Assembly (NCBI GenBank): GCA_964396265.1
Contig: CAYNEM010000008.1
Coordinates: 72,500 to 136,499, forward strand
Length of the DNA stretch: 64,000 bases
Origin: EA-27 sp964396265
GTDB lineage: Archaea; Thermoplasmatota; Thermoplasmata; RBG-16-68-12; EA-27
Reading direction: 5' to 3'
The notes under the pieces were generated by a model. It ran no database searches and was not told the origin of the DNA. It saw only the letters and a program-made list of their open reading frames with translations. Position 1 is the first letter of the stretch; every line of letters begins with the position of its first letter. Of this stretch, positions 7,690 to 19,100 are shown piece after piece. A program made the translations under genes and the position numbers.

Positions 7690-10600
7690 TCAGGCGATAG
7701 GCTGCGTAGGACCGGGCTTTCCTTCTCGCGCCTCGACGAGGGCCAGCAAGTCGGCTTCGGACATGCGGTATCCCTTTCGCCAGATCGCGAGGGCGACTAC
7801 GAGGCCCACCGTGAGGACCGCCGTGTTCGCCCAGAATCCGAGGGGGAGCCAATTCCCCGCTTCCGGGATGCGGAAGACGCCGGTCGTGAGCGACAGGACC
7901 CCAATGGCGGCCTCCCCGACCGCGAACGGCACCGCCAGCAGCATGCGCGTGAATCGTCGATCAAGGGTGACCTTCTCGTCAATCTCCGGAATCGACAGTT
8001 CTTCGAGCTTCTGCATCAGGGGGAGCCCCGCCCATCGCAGGGCACGGGCCTTCCGGTCCCCGTCTTTCGGCATGGGCACGTGTCGGTCCAGTGGACGGCT
8101 CGCGAGCGTGACGCCCGCGACGAACAGGCCGGTCGCGTAGACCAGCGCGAGGAGAGGCTTCCAGTTCGCAGACAGAGGCGCTGGCGGTGCCGCCTGAGAC
8201 ATGTACACAATGACGACGTCGAACGCGGAGTTCACCGTGAATCTGGTGGCATTCTGCGTAAACCTCGGCGGGTCCCCGGTCGTTCGGTTGGACACCTCGA
8301 GAGACCGGGCCGCATCTGCCCACGGGAACACACCGCCGATCACCGCCATCTGCATGATGACGATGCCTTCCTCGGACCACGAAGCGGTGACGGAGTGACG
8401 TTCATCGGTCCCGAGAATCGTGACCCGGGGTCGGTACTGGTGGCGGTAGGAGACGATCGTGTCCAGCGGCGCATCAATTCGCCACTCCGTCGTGCCGAGA
8501 GTCCGGTACCGTTCGCGCTCGCCCGGGAAGATGGCGTCATCCACACGGACGGCCGAGCCCGCGTCGACCCAGGCGGTCCATGCGTCGGACACGTTCGCGA
8601 GTCCCGCGGCCGCGAAGGCGGTGAAGTCCAGGGACACCGGGAGCCCGTCGAGGCCTGCGACGCGCACGTTGGTGGTGAACTGGTGCAGGTAGTGGACCGT
8701 CGCTGATAGCGGCGCGTCGACGGTCCAGAGCGTGGGGTCCGCGGTGAGGAACCTCTCCCCCACCACTCCCGGCACGAGTCCATCGACGTCGAGCGCGGAC
8801 GCATCGTCCACCCACGAAGCAAACGAGTCGTACAGCCTGTCCGAGCGGTCGCTGCCGAACAGCGTGAACCCGATTCCCGCAGGCCACGCGGCCGAGAGCC
8901 CGATCAGGGTGAGTGTTGCAGGATGCTGCAGGGCATAATTGGCGGTGATCGTCGCGTCCACGGATCCGACGGTTACGGTGTGGTCGATTGCGCCGCCATC
9001 GTCCCATCCGAGGAACGCAAGGCGCGAGCCGCCGAACGAATCGAAGTCGATCGAGGCGATGCGATGGAGTTCGCCCGGCTGCCAAACGAACGTCGCAGGG
9101 ACCGTGTAATCCGTCCCATCCACTTGGACGACGCCCCAATCCGGGGAGCGGGTGATCGTGTAGGAAACGTAGGTCGGGCAGACGGTCCAGAACAACCAAG
9201 GGTTCGGCACAGGCCCCGGCCCCAGAGAAGTGCCATCGAGGTCGGTGCCCGATGTGACGGTGACCGTGTACAACATGCACTCGGAGAAGGCCTGATGGAC
9301 GAGGTCCAAGGTCCGGGTGTCCACCCAAACGGGGTTGGTTGCGACGGACGGCGCGACCGTCCACGCGACCGAGCTGGAGTCCATGTCCTCGCTGAACTCG
9401 ATGCGGATCGTCGCATCGAGTGCGACGTCCACCGCACCATGCACCGGCGTCGTGGCGGTGATGAAGGGCGGAGTCGTGGCCGCGAGCACCTCGAGGATTC
9501 CCTGGGGGATCTCCTGATAGATAGTCGAATTGTCCCAGCGCACGTAGGTGGCTCGCGCATCCGGGCTTAGGCCGATGGCCTGGACCCCGAGCCGCGTGGA
9601 CGTCACGCCGTACTGCACCGCCCACGTCTCGTTGATGTCGATGCTGCTGACGTTCCACTGCAGGACCGTCCGGTCCGCGAGCCGGACCATGAACTCCGGC
9701 GGCCTCGGCATGCCCGACATCGGGTCCACGAAGCTACCGGGCACGACGTTCAGGTACGGCAGGATCGCGTCGGCCACCATGGGGGTGACGTCCGTGGGGT
9801 CCGGGTCCACGCCGGCCGTGCGGTTGATGCGCGTCCCGATGTCCGCGTAGATCTGGAGGAGGTCCTGCGGCGTGCTCGCCTGGTAGAACCGTCCTCCGGT
9901 CGGGATCGCGATGTTCTCGAGGAACGTCTGGTCGATGCTCGAGCCGAGTCCGATCGTGTAGATCACGATGCCCTCAGTGACCGCTTGGTTCACGATCGCG
10001 TTCGTGTTGGGGCACGGCAGACCGGCGGGCACCGTGCACTGCCCGTCCGTGAGCAGGATCTCCACGCGCGTCCGCGTGCGGTCGGAATACGTAATGAGCC
10101 ACGTGTTCCCCACTTGGAGCGCGTCGTCGATGTTCGTGCCCCCGAAGCAGCCCGGGCTGCACGCCGTGGTGTTCGCGTCGTTCATCAGGTCGATCTTCCC
10201 GGGCAGGGTCGTGTACGTGAGCGGGCGTCCGTTCACGACCCATGCGACATCCGAGAACCCGACGATGGAGGCCCGGTCGTCCACACGCATGCCGCCGATG
10301 TAGGAGTTCACTGCCTGGACGCGCACGTTCGACGGGTCGTTCGAGTTCATGCTACCCGAGACGTCGATCTGGAAGATGACGTCCTGGGGGACCTGGATCT
10401 CGACGGGGAGGCCAGCGCCCTCGATGAGGATCGTGACGTTCGCGACCTCGTTGTACGGCGACCCGGATCCTTCGAGGTACACCGTCCCCGGGATCACTGT
10501 GCGGTAGATGTCGAAGTGGGGGCTTAGTCCGATGCGCAGCCTGACGGACGCGCGGGCGACAGCCTTGGACGCGGCACTCGCGGACACGATGATCGTGTTC

Positions 10601-13095
10601 CCGTCCCCGAGCGGGGCCACGGACGGGATCTGGACCTCGGCGAGGAACGACGCGCTGCCCGAAGGACCGAGGACACCGAGGTCCGGGGTCGCGTCCGGGT
10701 CCGCTGCGGAATCCGACAGGGGCGTGCCGTTCGTCCATGTGTACGTGACCGGCCAGTTCGGCATCGCCGACGTGCCGTCCACGTTGATCACTTCCGGGAC
10801 GGACTGTCGGTTCGTCGCGGTGAGGAGAAACGCGATCGTGGTGCCGATGTCCGTGAGGATGCTCGAATCCTGTGCGAGTCCGACGAGGGCGAGGGACGGG
10901 ACTGCGTCGAAGGACCATCCGTTCGCGACGGCGCTGGGATCGTCGTGGGCACGTGAACCGCCGACGCCGGCGTTGCGGGTCGCGCTCAGCCCTGCCGTAT
11001 GCGCGGAATCCCAGCCAAACATGTCGAGGAGCCGACCGCTCGCATCGTAGAGGTACAGGTTGTCCGTCGCAGCGTCCAAGGCCGCCCACCACCCGGGGCC
11101 CGCGGATTCGAAGAAGAAGGCGTACGGGTTCGCCCCGTCGATCAGTCCGCCCGAGAAGGTGTACACGGAGTCCGCGACGAGGCGGTACCCGGTGAGGTCG
11201 GCGCTCGTCCGGGCGAAGATCTCCGCGAAGAGGTCCCCGGGCGCAGCCGGGTTGAAGAGGACCTCGTTGAGCACCACGGGCGGTGCGAGGTTTGGCGGCG
11301 GCACAAGGTTCCGCGCGCCGAAGGTCGACGCCACGGAGCGCGTCCAGGAGGTCACGTAGTCGAGCGTCCCCGCGAATCGTGCGGTCGACTCCGCCCCGAG
11401 CGGATCGGGCGCGATCCCGTACGGCCCGGATCCCGCCTTCGCGAGGACGTCGGCCCCCCGTTCGATTCGGACGAGCGCGCCCTCCGTCCCGAGGTCCAGC
11501 GCCGCCACAAGGTCCGCGCCCGTCGCCCCGACTACGACGTGGCTCCGCGCGGGCCAGGTCCCGAGGGGGGTGAGGTCCACGACGGATGCCCCTGCATACA
11601 TGGTCGCTCCGCTGAAGTCGAACGCCGTCCGGCCGAAGTTGTAGATCTCAACGCGTGCCTCGGGCGTGGGTGTGTCTTGGACTTCCGTGATCACGAGCGG
11701 AGACACCTGGACCGAGGTTGCGTACGTGTCGTACGTCCCGCCGCGCGCGTCGTCCCAGACCGCGAAAACCCCGAATCCGCCCGTCCTCAGCGTCGGGCTA
11801 ACCTGGATGGTCGCGTCGTCGGCCGGGTTCGCATTCCGGTCCGTGTCGTCGAGGCGCAGGTCGTTCCCGTTGACGACGCCGTCCCCCCAGGTGATTCCGT
11901 CCGCAGACCACGCGGCGTAGGTGTCGTAGTCCCCCGCACGGTTGTCGTCCCACGCGACCCAGATCGTCCCGGCGAGGGCGGACACGGAGGCCTGTCGCAT
12001 CGAGACGGGGGTGATGAGCGCATCATCGACGGCGACGGGCGGGGACCAGCTGGTCCCGTCGTGGCCCCATGCGTACATGGCGTGGGCGATCGTGGGCGTC
12101 TGCGACTCGATCCAAGCGACGTGCGCGACCAGCATATCGTCCACGAACACGTCCGGCGCGAACAGGTTCGCAGTCGGGTTCGCGGCCATGGAGACGACGG
12201 CGGTGGTCCAGCTCGCCCCCGCATCGTCGGATCGTGCGACGCTGATCGCCGGTCCGTTCCCGAGGACCTGCCGCCAGGCCACGGCGATCGTGTCGCCCTT
12301 CGCGTCGATCCGCGGTTGGAGGTTCGTCGCGCTCAGGGACGAGACCTGGACCTCGGCGCCCCAGGTGGCCCCCCCGTCGGGCGACCCCCGGAAGTAGACG
12401 TGAAAGGCCAGCGGGTCACGGTTGTCTGCCCAAACCGCGTAGAGGCGGCCCGACGTCGCTGCGATCGTCGGCGTGATCGACGCGTTGTTCGCCGGCGCGC
12501 TGTCGATGCGCCGAGGCGCGCTCCACGACACGCCGTTGTCCGACGAGACGAACCAGACGTCCGCGTTCGGTCCTGCCTCCGTCTGGTAGGCGACGTACGC
12601 ACGCCCCTGGACCGGGACGGCCTCGCGCTCCACGACGATGCGGGGGAACGACACGTTCCCGAGGGCCCCGTCCACGCGCACCGTGGGGCTCCAGGAGACG
12701 CCGTCCGCGGAGCGGGAGTAGTAGGCACCCCGGGGCGACGTCTTGTTCTCGGAGCGCACCACATGGAGGACGCCGTTCGCGTCGACCGCCAGCGACGGGT
12801 TCCGAGCGTCCGTCGGGCCGGGCTCGATGGGGACGTTCACATCCGCGGTCGGCAGCGCATTGACGGACAACGGCTGGGGGAGGATCGTGAGAATCAGGAG
12901 TGAGAGCGCGACGAGCGCGAATGTGCGCAAGGGTCTTGCGGGGACCCTGTCCGGCGCTCGGCGCCCTGCCTGGGCATGGGCTCCCGACCCTCCCTTTTCC
13001 ACCGCGCGGGCATTCGTCACGGGGACTAAAAGGAATCCCCCGAATGGTCTTCGCGTGCGCAGTCGGACGCTCGCGTTCTCTCCTCTCTCTATCAT
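7690..13095 (-). CDS. Giant surface protein: BNR/sialidase-like, lamin-tail, VWA and multi-TM C-terminus
   Basis: About 1801 residues from ATG 13095, chosen because a TATA element lies about 25 bp upstream; TTG 12930, just before the hydrophobic leader LRTFALVALSLLILTIL, is an alternative. In order: export signal (about 56-80), BNR/sialidase-like repeats (about 80-460; WVAWDDNRAGDYDTYAAWS), two lamin-tail-like domains (about 465-720; PLVITEVQDT and PPVVLNEVLFNP), a VWA domain (about 900-1100) with the MIDAS start DVSGSMNS and GGTNIDDAL, a Big_5-like Ig domain (about 1205-1300), beta-rich repeats, a span near 1645-1665, a cytoplasmic segment and two more spans (about 1718-1774). VWA with an intact MIDAS suggests metal-dependent protein binding. 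Divergent from the coiled-coil adhesin and likely co-expressed with it. Confidence 0.85.
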   Translation of the reverse strand: MIERGENASVRLRTRRPFGGFLLVPVTNARAVEKGGSGAHAQAGRRAPDRVPARPLRTFALVALSLLILTILPQPLSVNALPTADVNVPIEPGPTDARNPSLAVDANGVLHVVRSENKTSPRGAYYSRSADGVSWSPTVRVDGALGNVSFPRIVVEREAVPVQGRAYVAYQTEAGPNADVWFVSSDNGVSWSAPRRIDSAPANNASITPTIAATSGRLYAVWADNRDPLAFHVYFRGSPDGGATWGAEVQVSSLSATNLQPRIDAKGDTIAVAWRQVLGNGPAISVARSDDAGASWTTAVVSMAANPTANLFAPDVFVDDMLVAHVAWIESQTPTIAHAMYAWGHDGTSWSPPVAVDDALITPVSMRQASVSALAGTIWVAWDDNRAGDYDTYAAWSADGITWGDGVVNGNDLRLDDTDRNANPADDATIQVSPTLRTGGFGVFAVWDDARGGTYDTYATSVQVSPLVITEVQDTPTPEARVEIYNFGRTAFDFSGATMYAGASVVDLTPLGTWPARSHVVVGATGADLVAALDLGTEGALVRIERGADVLAKAGSGPYGIAPDPLGAESTARFAGTLDYVTSWTRSVASTFGARNLVPPPNLAPPVVLNEVLFNPAAPGDLFAEIFARTSADLTGYRLVADSVYTFSGGLIDGANPYAFFFESAGPGWWAALDAATDNLYLYDASGRLLDMFGWDSAHTAGLSATRNAGVGGSRAHDDPSAVANGWSFDAVPSLALVGLAQDSSILTDIGTTIAFLLTATNRQSVPEVINVDGTSAMPNWPVTYTWTNGTPLSDSAADPDATPDLGVLGPSGSASFLAEVQIPSVAPLGDGNTIIVSASAASKAVARASVRLRIGLSPHFDIYRTVIPGTVYLEGSGSPYNEVANVTILIEGAGLPVEIQVPQDVIFQIDVSGSMNSNDPSNVRVQAVNSYIGGMRVDDRASIVGFSDVAWVVNGRPLTYTTLPGKIDLMNDANTTACSPGCFGGTNIDDALQVGNTWLITYSDRTRTRVEILLTDGQCTVPAGLPCPNTNAIVNQAVTEGIVIYTIGLGSSIDQTFLENIAIPTGGRFYQASTPQDLLQIYADIGTRINRTAGVDPDPTDVTPMVADAILPYLNVVPGSFVDPMSGMPRPPEFMVRLADRTVLQWNVSSIDINETWAVQYGVTSTRLGVQAIGLSPDARATYVRWDNSTIYQEIPQGILEVLAATTPPFITATTPVHGAVDVALDATIRIEFSEDMDSSSVAWTVAPSVATNPVWVDTRTLDLVHQAFSECMLYTVTVTSGTDLDGTSLGPGPVPNPWLFWTVCPTYVSYTITRSPDWGVVQVDGTDYTVPATFVWQPGELHRIASIDFDSFGGSRLAFLGWDDGGAIDHTVTVGSVDATITANYALQHPATLTLIGLSAAWPAGIGFTLFGSDRSDRLYDSFASWVDDASALDVDGLVPGVVGERFLTADPTLWTVDAPLSATVHYLHQFTTNVRVAGLDGLPVSLDFTAFAAAGLANVSDAWTAWVDAGSAVRVDDAIFPGERERYRTLGTTEWRIDAPLDTIVSYRHQYRPRVTILGTDERHSVTASWSEEGIVIMQMAVIGGVFPWADAARSLEVSNRTTGDPPRFTQNATRFTVNSAFDVVIVYMSQAAPPAPLSANWKPLLALVYATGLFVAGVTLASRPLDRHVPMPKDGDRKARALRWAGLPLMQKLEELSIPEIDEKVTLDRRFTRMLLAVPFAVGEAAIGVLSLTTGVFRIPEAGNWLPLGFWANTAVLTVGLVVALAIWRKGYRMSEADLLALVEAREGKPGPTQPIA

Positions 13096-13117
13096 CTGAG
13101 ATAACCGAGAAAGGCCC

Positions 13118-13126
13118 CTTAAATAG
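13118..13126. promoter_or_regulatory. Shared divergent TATA element
   Basis: The sequence cttaaatag is the only strong AT-rich box in the 73-bp gap between two giant surface-protein genes. On the minus strand (ctatttaag) it lies about 25 bp ahead of ATG 13095, fitting a leaderless transcript. On the plus strand it lies about 45 bp ahead of GTG 13169. One box, or overlapping boxes, would couple the two genes. Confidence 0.55.
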
Positions 13127-13168
13127 CGAGCCGACCCGTGAAAAGGTAGCCAGTCTCCCGGGGAGAGT

Positions 13169-16100
13169 GTGTCCTCGCAGCATCGGCCCCAACGAGCCAT
13201 AGGCCACCGAGTGCCGGCCCTCGCGGTCGCGCTCTTCAGCGTGTTCGCTTCCCTCCTCGCGGTGATCCCGCGGGTCACCTCGGATCCGTGGGTGACCGCC
13301 AACGGGGACGGCACCTCGGACGCCGTGTGGAACTTCAGCAATCCAGGGGACTACGTCCTTACGAACACGCAGATCAGCGGGGGCGCCGGGCTGCTGGCGT
13401 CCGCAGGTCCGGGCGTCCAGTACTGGAACAGCACGACTGCGGGGGACTTCGCCGGCCCGGACTCCGCGACGAACGTGGACTTCACAAGTTCTCCGGGGGA
13501 CGTGATGCTCGCGACCACCTCCGGCGCTTCGACGCTCCTCGTGCTGCAGCCGGCCGCCACGGGCGAGGATTCCTGGCTGGAGGAGTTCAACCCCACCACG
13601 ACCCACGGAGCCGAAGCGTTCATGTCCGCCGATGGGACGGGCTCGCGGCGCCGGCCGGTGCTCCGGTTTGACCTTTCCTCACTCCCGGTGGGTGCCGTGA
13701 TCGACGGCGCCGTTCTCTACCTGTACCAGTACACCGACGCTGACGGCACCTCGGTTGTCATATCCGTGCACGAAGTGATCGCAAGTTGGACCGAGGCCGA
13801 TGTCACGTGGGACGACCGGAACGCGGTGAGTGCGTGGGCGTCCCCCGGCGGCGACTACGATCCTCACGTCATCGCGCAGGCAACGATCGACGCCGCGAAC
13901 AACGTGTGGCGGTCCTGGAACATCACCCAGCTCGCAGACCTGTGGTACCGCGGCGTGCGCCCGAACAATGGTCTTATCTTGGTCACACCGTCCGCAGCCG
14001 TCCAGCTGAACAAGGACTTCCGATCGTCCGACTACGGGGTGGCGGCCGAACGACCCCGACTGGAGATCCGATACCGTATCTTGGGCGCAACCGGAGAATA
14101 CGTATCGCAGGTTCTCGGGCCGGGCACGCCGACCGCTTGGCAGACGATTTCGTGGAACCCATCGGTCCGCAGCCTCGTCGCGGACGAGTTCAACGGTGCG
14201 TCGCTCGACCCGAAGTGGACCTGGCTCAACGCGCCCGCGTCGTTTGACGTGGGAACGACGCTGCCGGGAAACCTACACGTCGTCTCCACCGCCAATTCGC
14301 AGATCGACGGCGCCACGTTCACAGGAAACGCGTTGTGGAACGATGTTGTCGGCGACTTCAGCGCGGAGATGAAGTTCAGCAGTTCGCCGACGGCGAGCAG
14401 CAATCGCGTGGGCCTCATGGCCTTGCTCTCGCAGCGGGACTGGTTCTCCGTCGGGAAACATTATTCTGGCGGGGTCGCGAACTGGATGACCCGCGAGACG
14501 GTCGACGCGGTCACGACAACCATCTTCAACGGGGCGAGCGGCAACCCAATCCCCGCATGGGTCCGCCTCGTGCGGACGGGGAACACGTTCGACGCGTGGA
14601 CGAGTTCGGACGGAACCGCCTGGACCTTGCGGGACACATACGCGCCCTCGGACCAGTACCCGCTGGCGATCCGGCTCGCATTCTACATCGCACACGGGGC
14701 GGCGGGCTCGGGCTTCTCGGCCGACGTGGACTACATCCGAGTCACGCACGGCGCCGGCGCGACGGTCTCCGTGTCGACGCGGACCGGCGACACGAACCCG
14801 GTCGACGGGACGTGGTCCGGCTGGTCCGCCTCCTACCCGTTGTCCTCTGGGTCGGCGATGGCGGGGACCTCGAACTTCGTCGAGTACCGCCTCTCCTTCG
14901 CCGTCTCCACCGCCTCCCCCGACCACCGTCCCGTCGTCGGGGATGTGAACATGACTTCAGGGACCGCGTCCTACGTGGCCGCGGGGACGATCGAGACGAA
15001 CGATCTCGTTCCCGCAGACCTCCAGCAGTGGGGAACCCTCACCGTCGCCGACGCCCCGAACGGGCAGACCGTGAGCTACGAATACTCCCTCAACTCCGGC
15101 GGGAGCTGGACGCCCGTCGTACCCCCCGCGGACCTTTCGGGCGTGAGCGTCGCATCCGGACGGATCCGCTTCCGCGTCTCGCTCTCCACCTCGGACAGCC
15201 AGTTTACCCCCACGGTGAGCGAGATTCGCCTCACGTACACGCACCGCCTCGACCACTTCTACGTGACCGCCTGGGCGGCTGCGGCCGCGGGCGCGCCCTT
15301 CTCGGTCACGGTCACCGCCAAGGATGCCGCGAACGCGACGATCCTGAGCTGGACGGGCACCGTGACGTTGGCGGCGCGCCTCCTCGACGGCATCACGCCC
15401 GGCAACGGCATCCTCGGCACCACGAGCCTCGTGATCTCCGCGGGCGGCACCGCCACCCTCGCGACGGAGAACTACACGCGCACTGAGACGATCCGGATTC
15501 ACGCTTCCTTCGGAGCCCAGGAAGGATTGAGCGGTCCGGTCCTCATCTCCCCAGGCCCGATCGTCCGCGTCGTCGTCGCGCCGCCCTCCGTCACGCTCTT
15601 GCCCTTCGCGAGCCAGTCCTTCACCGCCACCGCGTTCGACGCTTGGGACAACCCCGTGCCGGGAGCCGTGTTCGCATGGATCGTCACGAACGGCGTCGGG
15701 ACACTGAACACCTCCTCCGGTCCGACCGTGACCCTGACCGCCCAACCGCCCGACGGTGCGAATGGGACCCTGGAGGCGACCGCCTCCGGCGTCACCGGGG
15801 TTGCGCTCATCACGGTGGGGATCCCGAGCCTCGACCACTTCTACGTCACCGCGTCTGCGTCCGCGGCGGCGGGAGCACCGTTCTCGGTCACCGTCACCGC
15901 CAAAGATGCGACGAACAACACGATCATGAGCTGGAACGGCACCGTCACCCTGGCGGCCCGTCTGCTCGACGGCATCACGCCGGGGAACGGGATCCTCGGC
16001 ACGACGAGCCTCGCGATCTCCGCCGGCGGCACCGCGACGCTTGCGACGGAGAACTACACGCGCGCGGAGACGATCCGGATACACGCTTCCTTCGGAGCCC

Positions 16101-19100
16101 CGGAGGGGTTGAGCGGCCCCGTGGTGATCACCCCCGGCCCCATCGCTCGGGTGGCGGTCGCGCCGCCCGTCGTCACCGTCCTCCCCTTCACGAACCAGTC
16201 CTTCACCGCTTCCGCGTTCGACGCCTGGGACAACCCCGTGCCCGGCGCTGCGTTCACGTGGGTCGTGACGAACGGCGTGGGCACTCTGAACACGTCCGCG
16301 GGTACGACCGTCACGATGACCGCCCAGCCGCCGGTCGGGGCAATCGGGACCGTGGAGGCGACCGCCTCCGGCATCACCGGAGTCGCCGCGGTCACCGTCG
16401 GGACGCCGACGCCTCCCTGGGTCGTGATTACCGCCCCTAACGCCGGCGCCAGCATCACGGGGACCGCTTCCATTGCTTACTCGTACAGCCCCGACACGGT
16501 CCTCGCCACGTTCGACTACGACGCCGGCGCGGGCTGGGTCCTCATCGGGAACACGTCGTCGCCGACGGGCACGTTCCCCTGGGATACGACGGGCGTCGAC
16601 GCCGTGGGCGTCGTGCTCCGCGCCTGGGTCGAGAACGCGGCCCTCATGACGAATCAGACGACCGTGACCCCGATCGAGATCGACAACACGGCGCCGACGA
16701 TCGCCATCGGCACCATCACGGACGACCAGGCGACGGCCGGGACCGTGACGATCGCCTACACCACTGCCGCGGACGTCGCCCGCGTGGACTTCACCTACTT
16801 CGACGGAGCTTGGCAGACGGTCGGGACGGACCTGACCATTGACGGCACCTATGTCTGGTCGCCCGGAGTCGCGATCAACGGCGTCACGCTCCGCGCAGTC
16901 GCCACGGACGAGGTCGGCCTCTCCGGCGCGGATGCCAAGCAGGGGGTCGGGACGCGAATCGTCGGCACAAACCCGCCCGCGATCGCCGCCATTCCCACCC
17001 TGTACGTCCGAGTTACCGCCGCGTACGATCTCAACCTCACGTTCTATCTCTCCGACCCCGATACGCCCCTGTCCGGACTGGCGGTGACGACGTCCGACCC
17101 GGCGAATGTGACCGCGTTCGCAGGGGCGTATCCCTCCCTGCGCGTCACCTATGCCGCGGCAGGCACCTACAACGTCACGCTCTGGGTCTCCGACGGCACC
17201 GACACCGCGTGGCGCATCGTGCGGGTGATCGCGTCCGGCACCAACCCGCCTGTGCTTCTCGCTCCGCTCGGGACGGTAACGTTCGACGAAGACACAGTGC
17301 TCTCGGACGCGCTCGGGGTGCTGACCACGCGGTTCTTCGATGCCGACGGGGACAACCTCACGTTCACGGTACTCGGCGCCGCTGTGATCAGTTGGCGGCT
17401 GAACCCGAACGAGACTCTGGACCTCTGGGCCTCGGCGGACTGGTTCGGTTCCGAGATCGTCCGCGTGCGGGCGTCCGACCCCTCGGGGGGATTCGCGGAG
17501 GCTCCGCTCGTCGTCGTCGTGCGCCCCGTCAACGACGCTCCGGTCCTGGCGGTGATCGCTCCCCTCCGTTGGACACGAGGCGAGTCCCGCACCCTCGACC
17601 TCACCCCCTACGTGTCCGACGTGGACACGCCGCTCGCCCAGCTGATCGTGACGACCGACAGCACCCACGTCCGCGTGAACGGCCTCGTGCTGACGATGGC
17701 GTTCCCGTCGAACTGGACCGAGGCCCAGTTCACGGTCTCCGTGTCCGACGGCCCTGCGCAGGCGTCGCAGCTCGTCCGGGTGACGCTCCTGCCCGGGTGG
17801 TGGAATCCCATGTATCTCCTTCTGCTTCCGGTTTCGGCATTTGGTTTGGTGATTGGTGTGATGGCTCGACGTGCGCGTTGGAGGCCCGCAAAGGCCTTCC
17901 TTGTGGATGACAGGAACGAACTGATTCGAGAGTTCACGATGGACACTGCGTGCGAGGTCACGTGGGAACAGGTCAGCGCGGCCGGGGCGCTGCAGGCCGT
18001 CGACGAACCCGTCAAGATCTCCAAGTACCGTGCGCAGACGGTCCGGGGCGATGCCCTCGGCCTGGTGCTCCTCGCGTACGGACCCGTGAACCACGAGCAG
18101 ATCGAGTTCGCGCGAGAGATGCTCGTGAACATCCAGGGCAAGTTCGAGGATCGCCTGAACACCCGACTCGAGCAGAACCGCGAGTTCGAGTCCCAGGTCC
18201 GCACGCTTCACGAGGAGCTGCAGAGCAAGCGCGAGGCCTTCGAAACGCGCTCCCGCGCCTTCGCAGGGATGTTCGACGCGTGGACGACCGCCCAGACAAA
18301 GATGGCGGCGGAGTCAGTGTCCATCCGGGCGACCCTGGCTGACGTGGAATCCCGGGAGGAAAGCCTCATCGAGGGCGGACACAACCTCGACCGGGAGCGC
18401 GCGACCCTTCGGAAGGAGCGCGAAGAGTTCACGGCCCTCGCGGATCGCCTCAAGCAGGAGATGGACCGCCGCACCGTGGAGCTCGAGAATCGGGAGGACG
18501 TCCTCGGGACCATGGACAGCAAGGTGAAGGAGGAGCGGAAGTCGTTCGACACGCTGCGGCAGGAGAAGATGCAGCGTCTCGCGTCGATGGACGTGGAGAT
18601 CGAGGCGAAGGCGAAGAGCTTCGAGGAGCGGGAGGCCGCGGTGAAGTCCCAGGCTGAGGAGAACGCCCGTCTTCTCTCGGATTTGGCGGCGCGCGAGGAG
18701 ACCCTGGAGATCGAGGGCGACCGCGTCGAGCGGCTCCGCCAAGAGGTCGACCAGCGCAAGGCCCAGACCGACGTCACCGCGCGCGGCATCGACGCGCGCG
18801 TTTCGGCGGTGCGGGACCAGGAGGCCCGCAAGTCCGAGGAGTATCGGAACCTGGAGGCGACGCTCGAGTCCCGGGAGTCGGTCCTCCGCGAGCAGGAGAA
18901 GGCGTTCCAATCGCAGATGATGAACCTCCACGAGACGGCGAGCGCGAAACAGCAGATGCTCGACGGCCGCGAGGGGAAGGTCGGAGAGCTCGAGTCGAAG
19001 ATCCGCGCGGAGGCGGACCGGATCAAGAAGACCGTCGACGATTTCGGCAAGCGGGAGCAGGCGGCGCAGGACGCCCTGCGCGATGCCCGTGCCCTTAAGG

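Noticed and set aside
10999..12903. 634-residue plus-strand open frame
   Set aside because: Shadow of the VWA giant; composition is Arg/Gly/Asp/Val-biased and contains no recognisable domain.
15248..16411. Insertion element or CRISPR-like repeat
   Set aside because: The two long direct repeats are in-frame protein repeats without terminal inverted repeats or spacers.
14957..18211. 1084-residue open frame antisense to the coiled-coil adhesin
   Set aside because: Arg/Gly/Asp/His-rich composition without domains; a typical high-GC shadow of the opposite, clearly coding strand.
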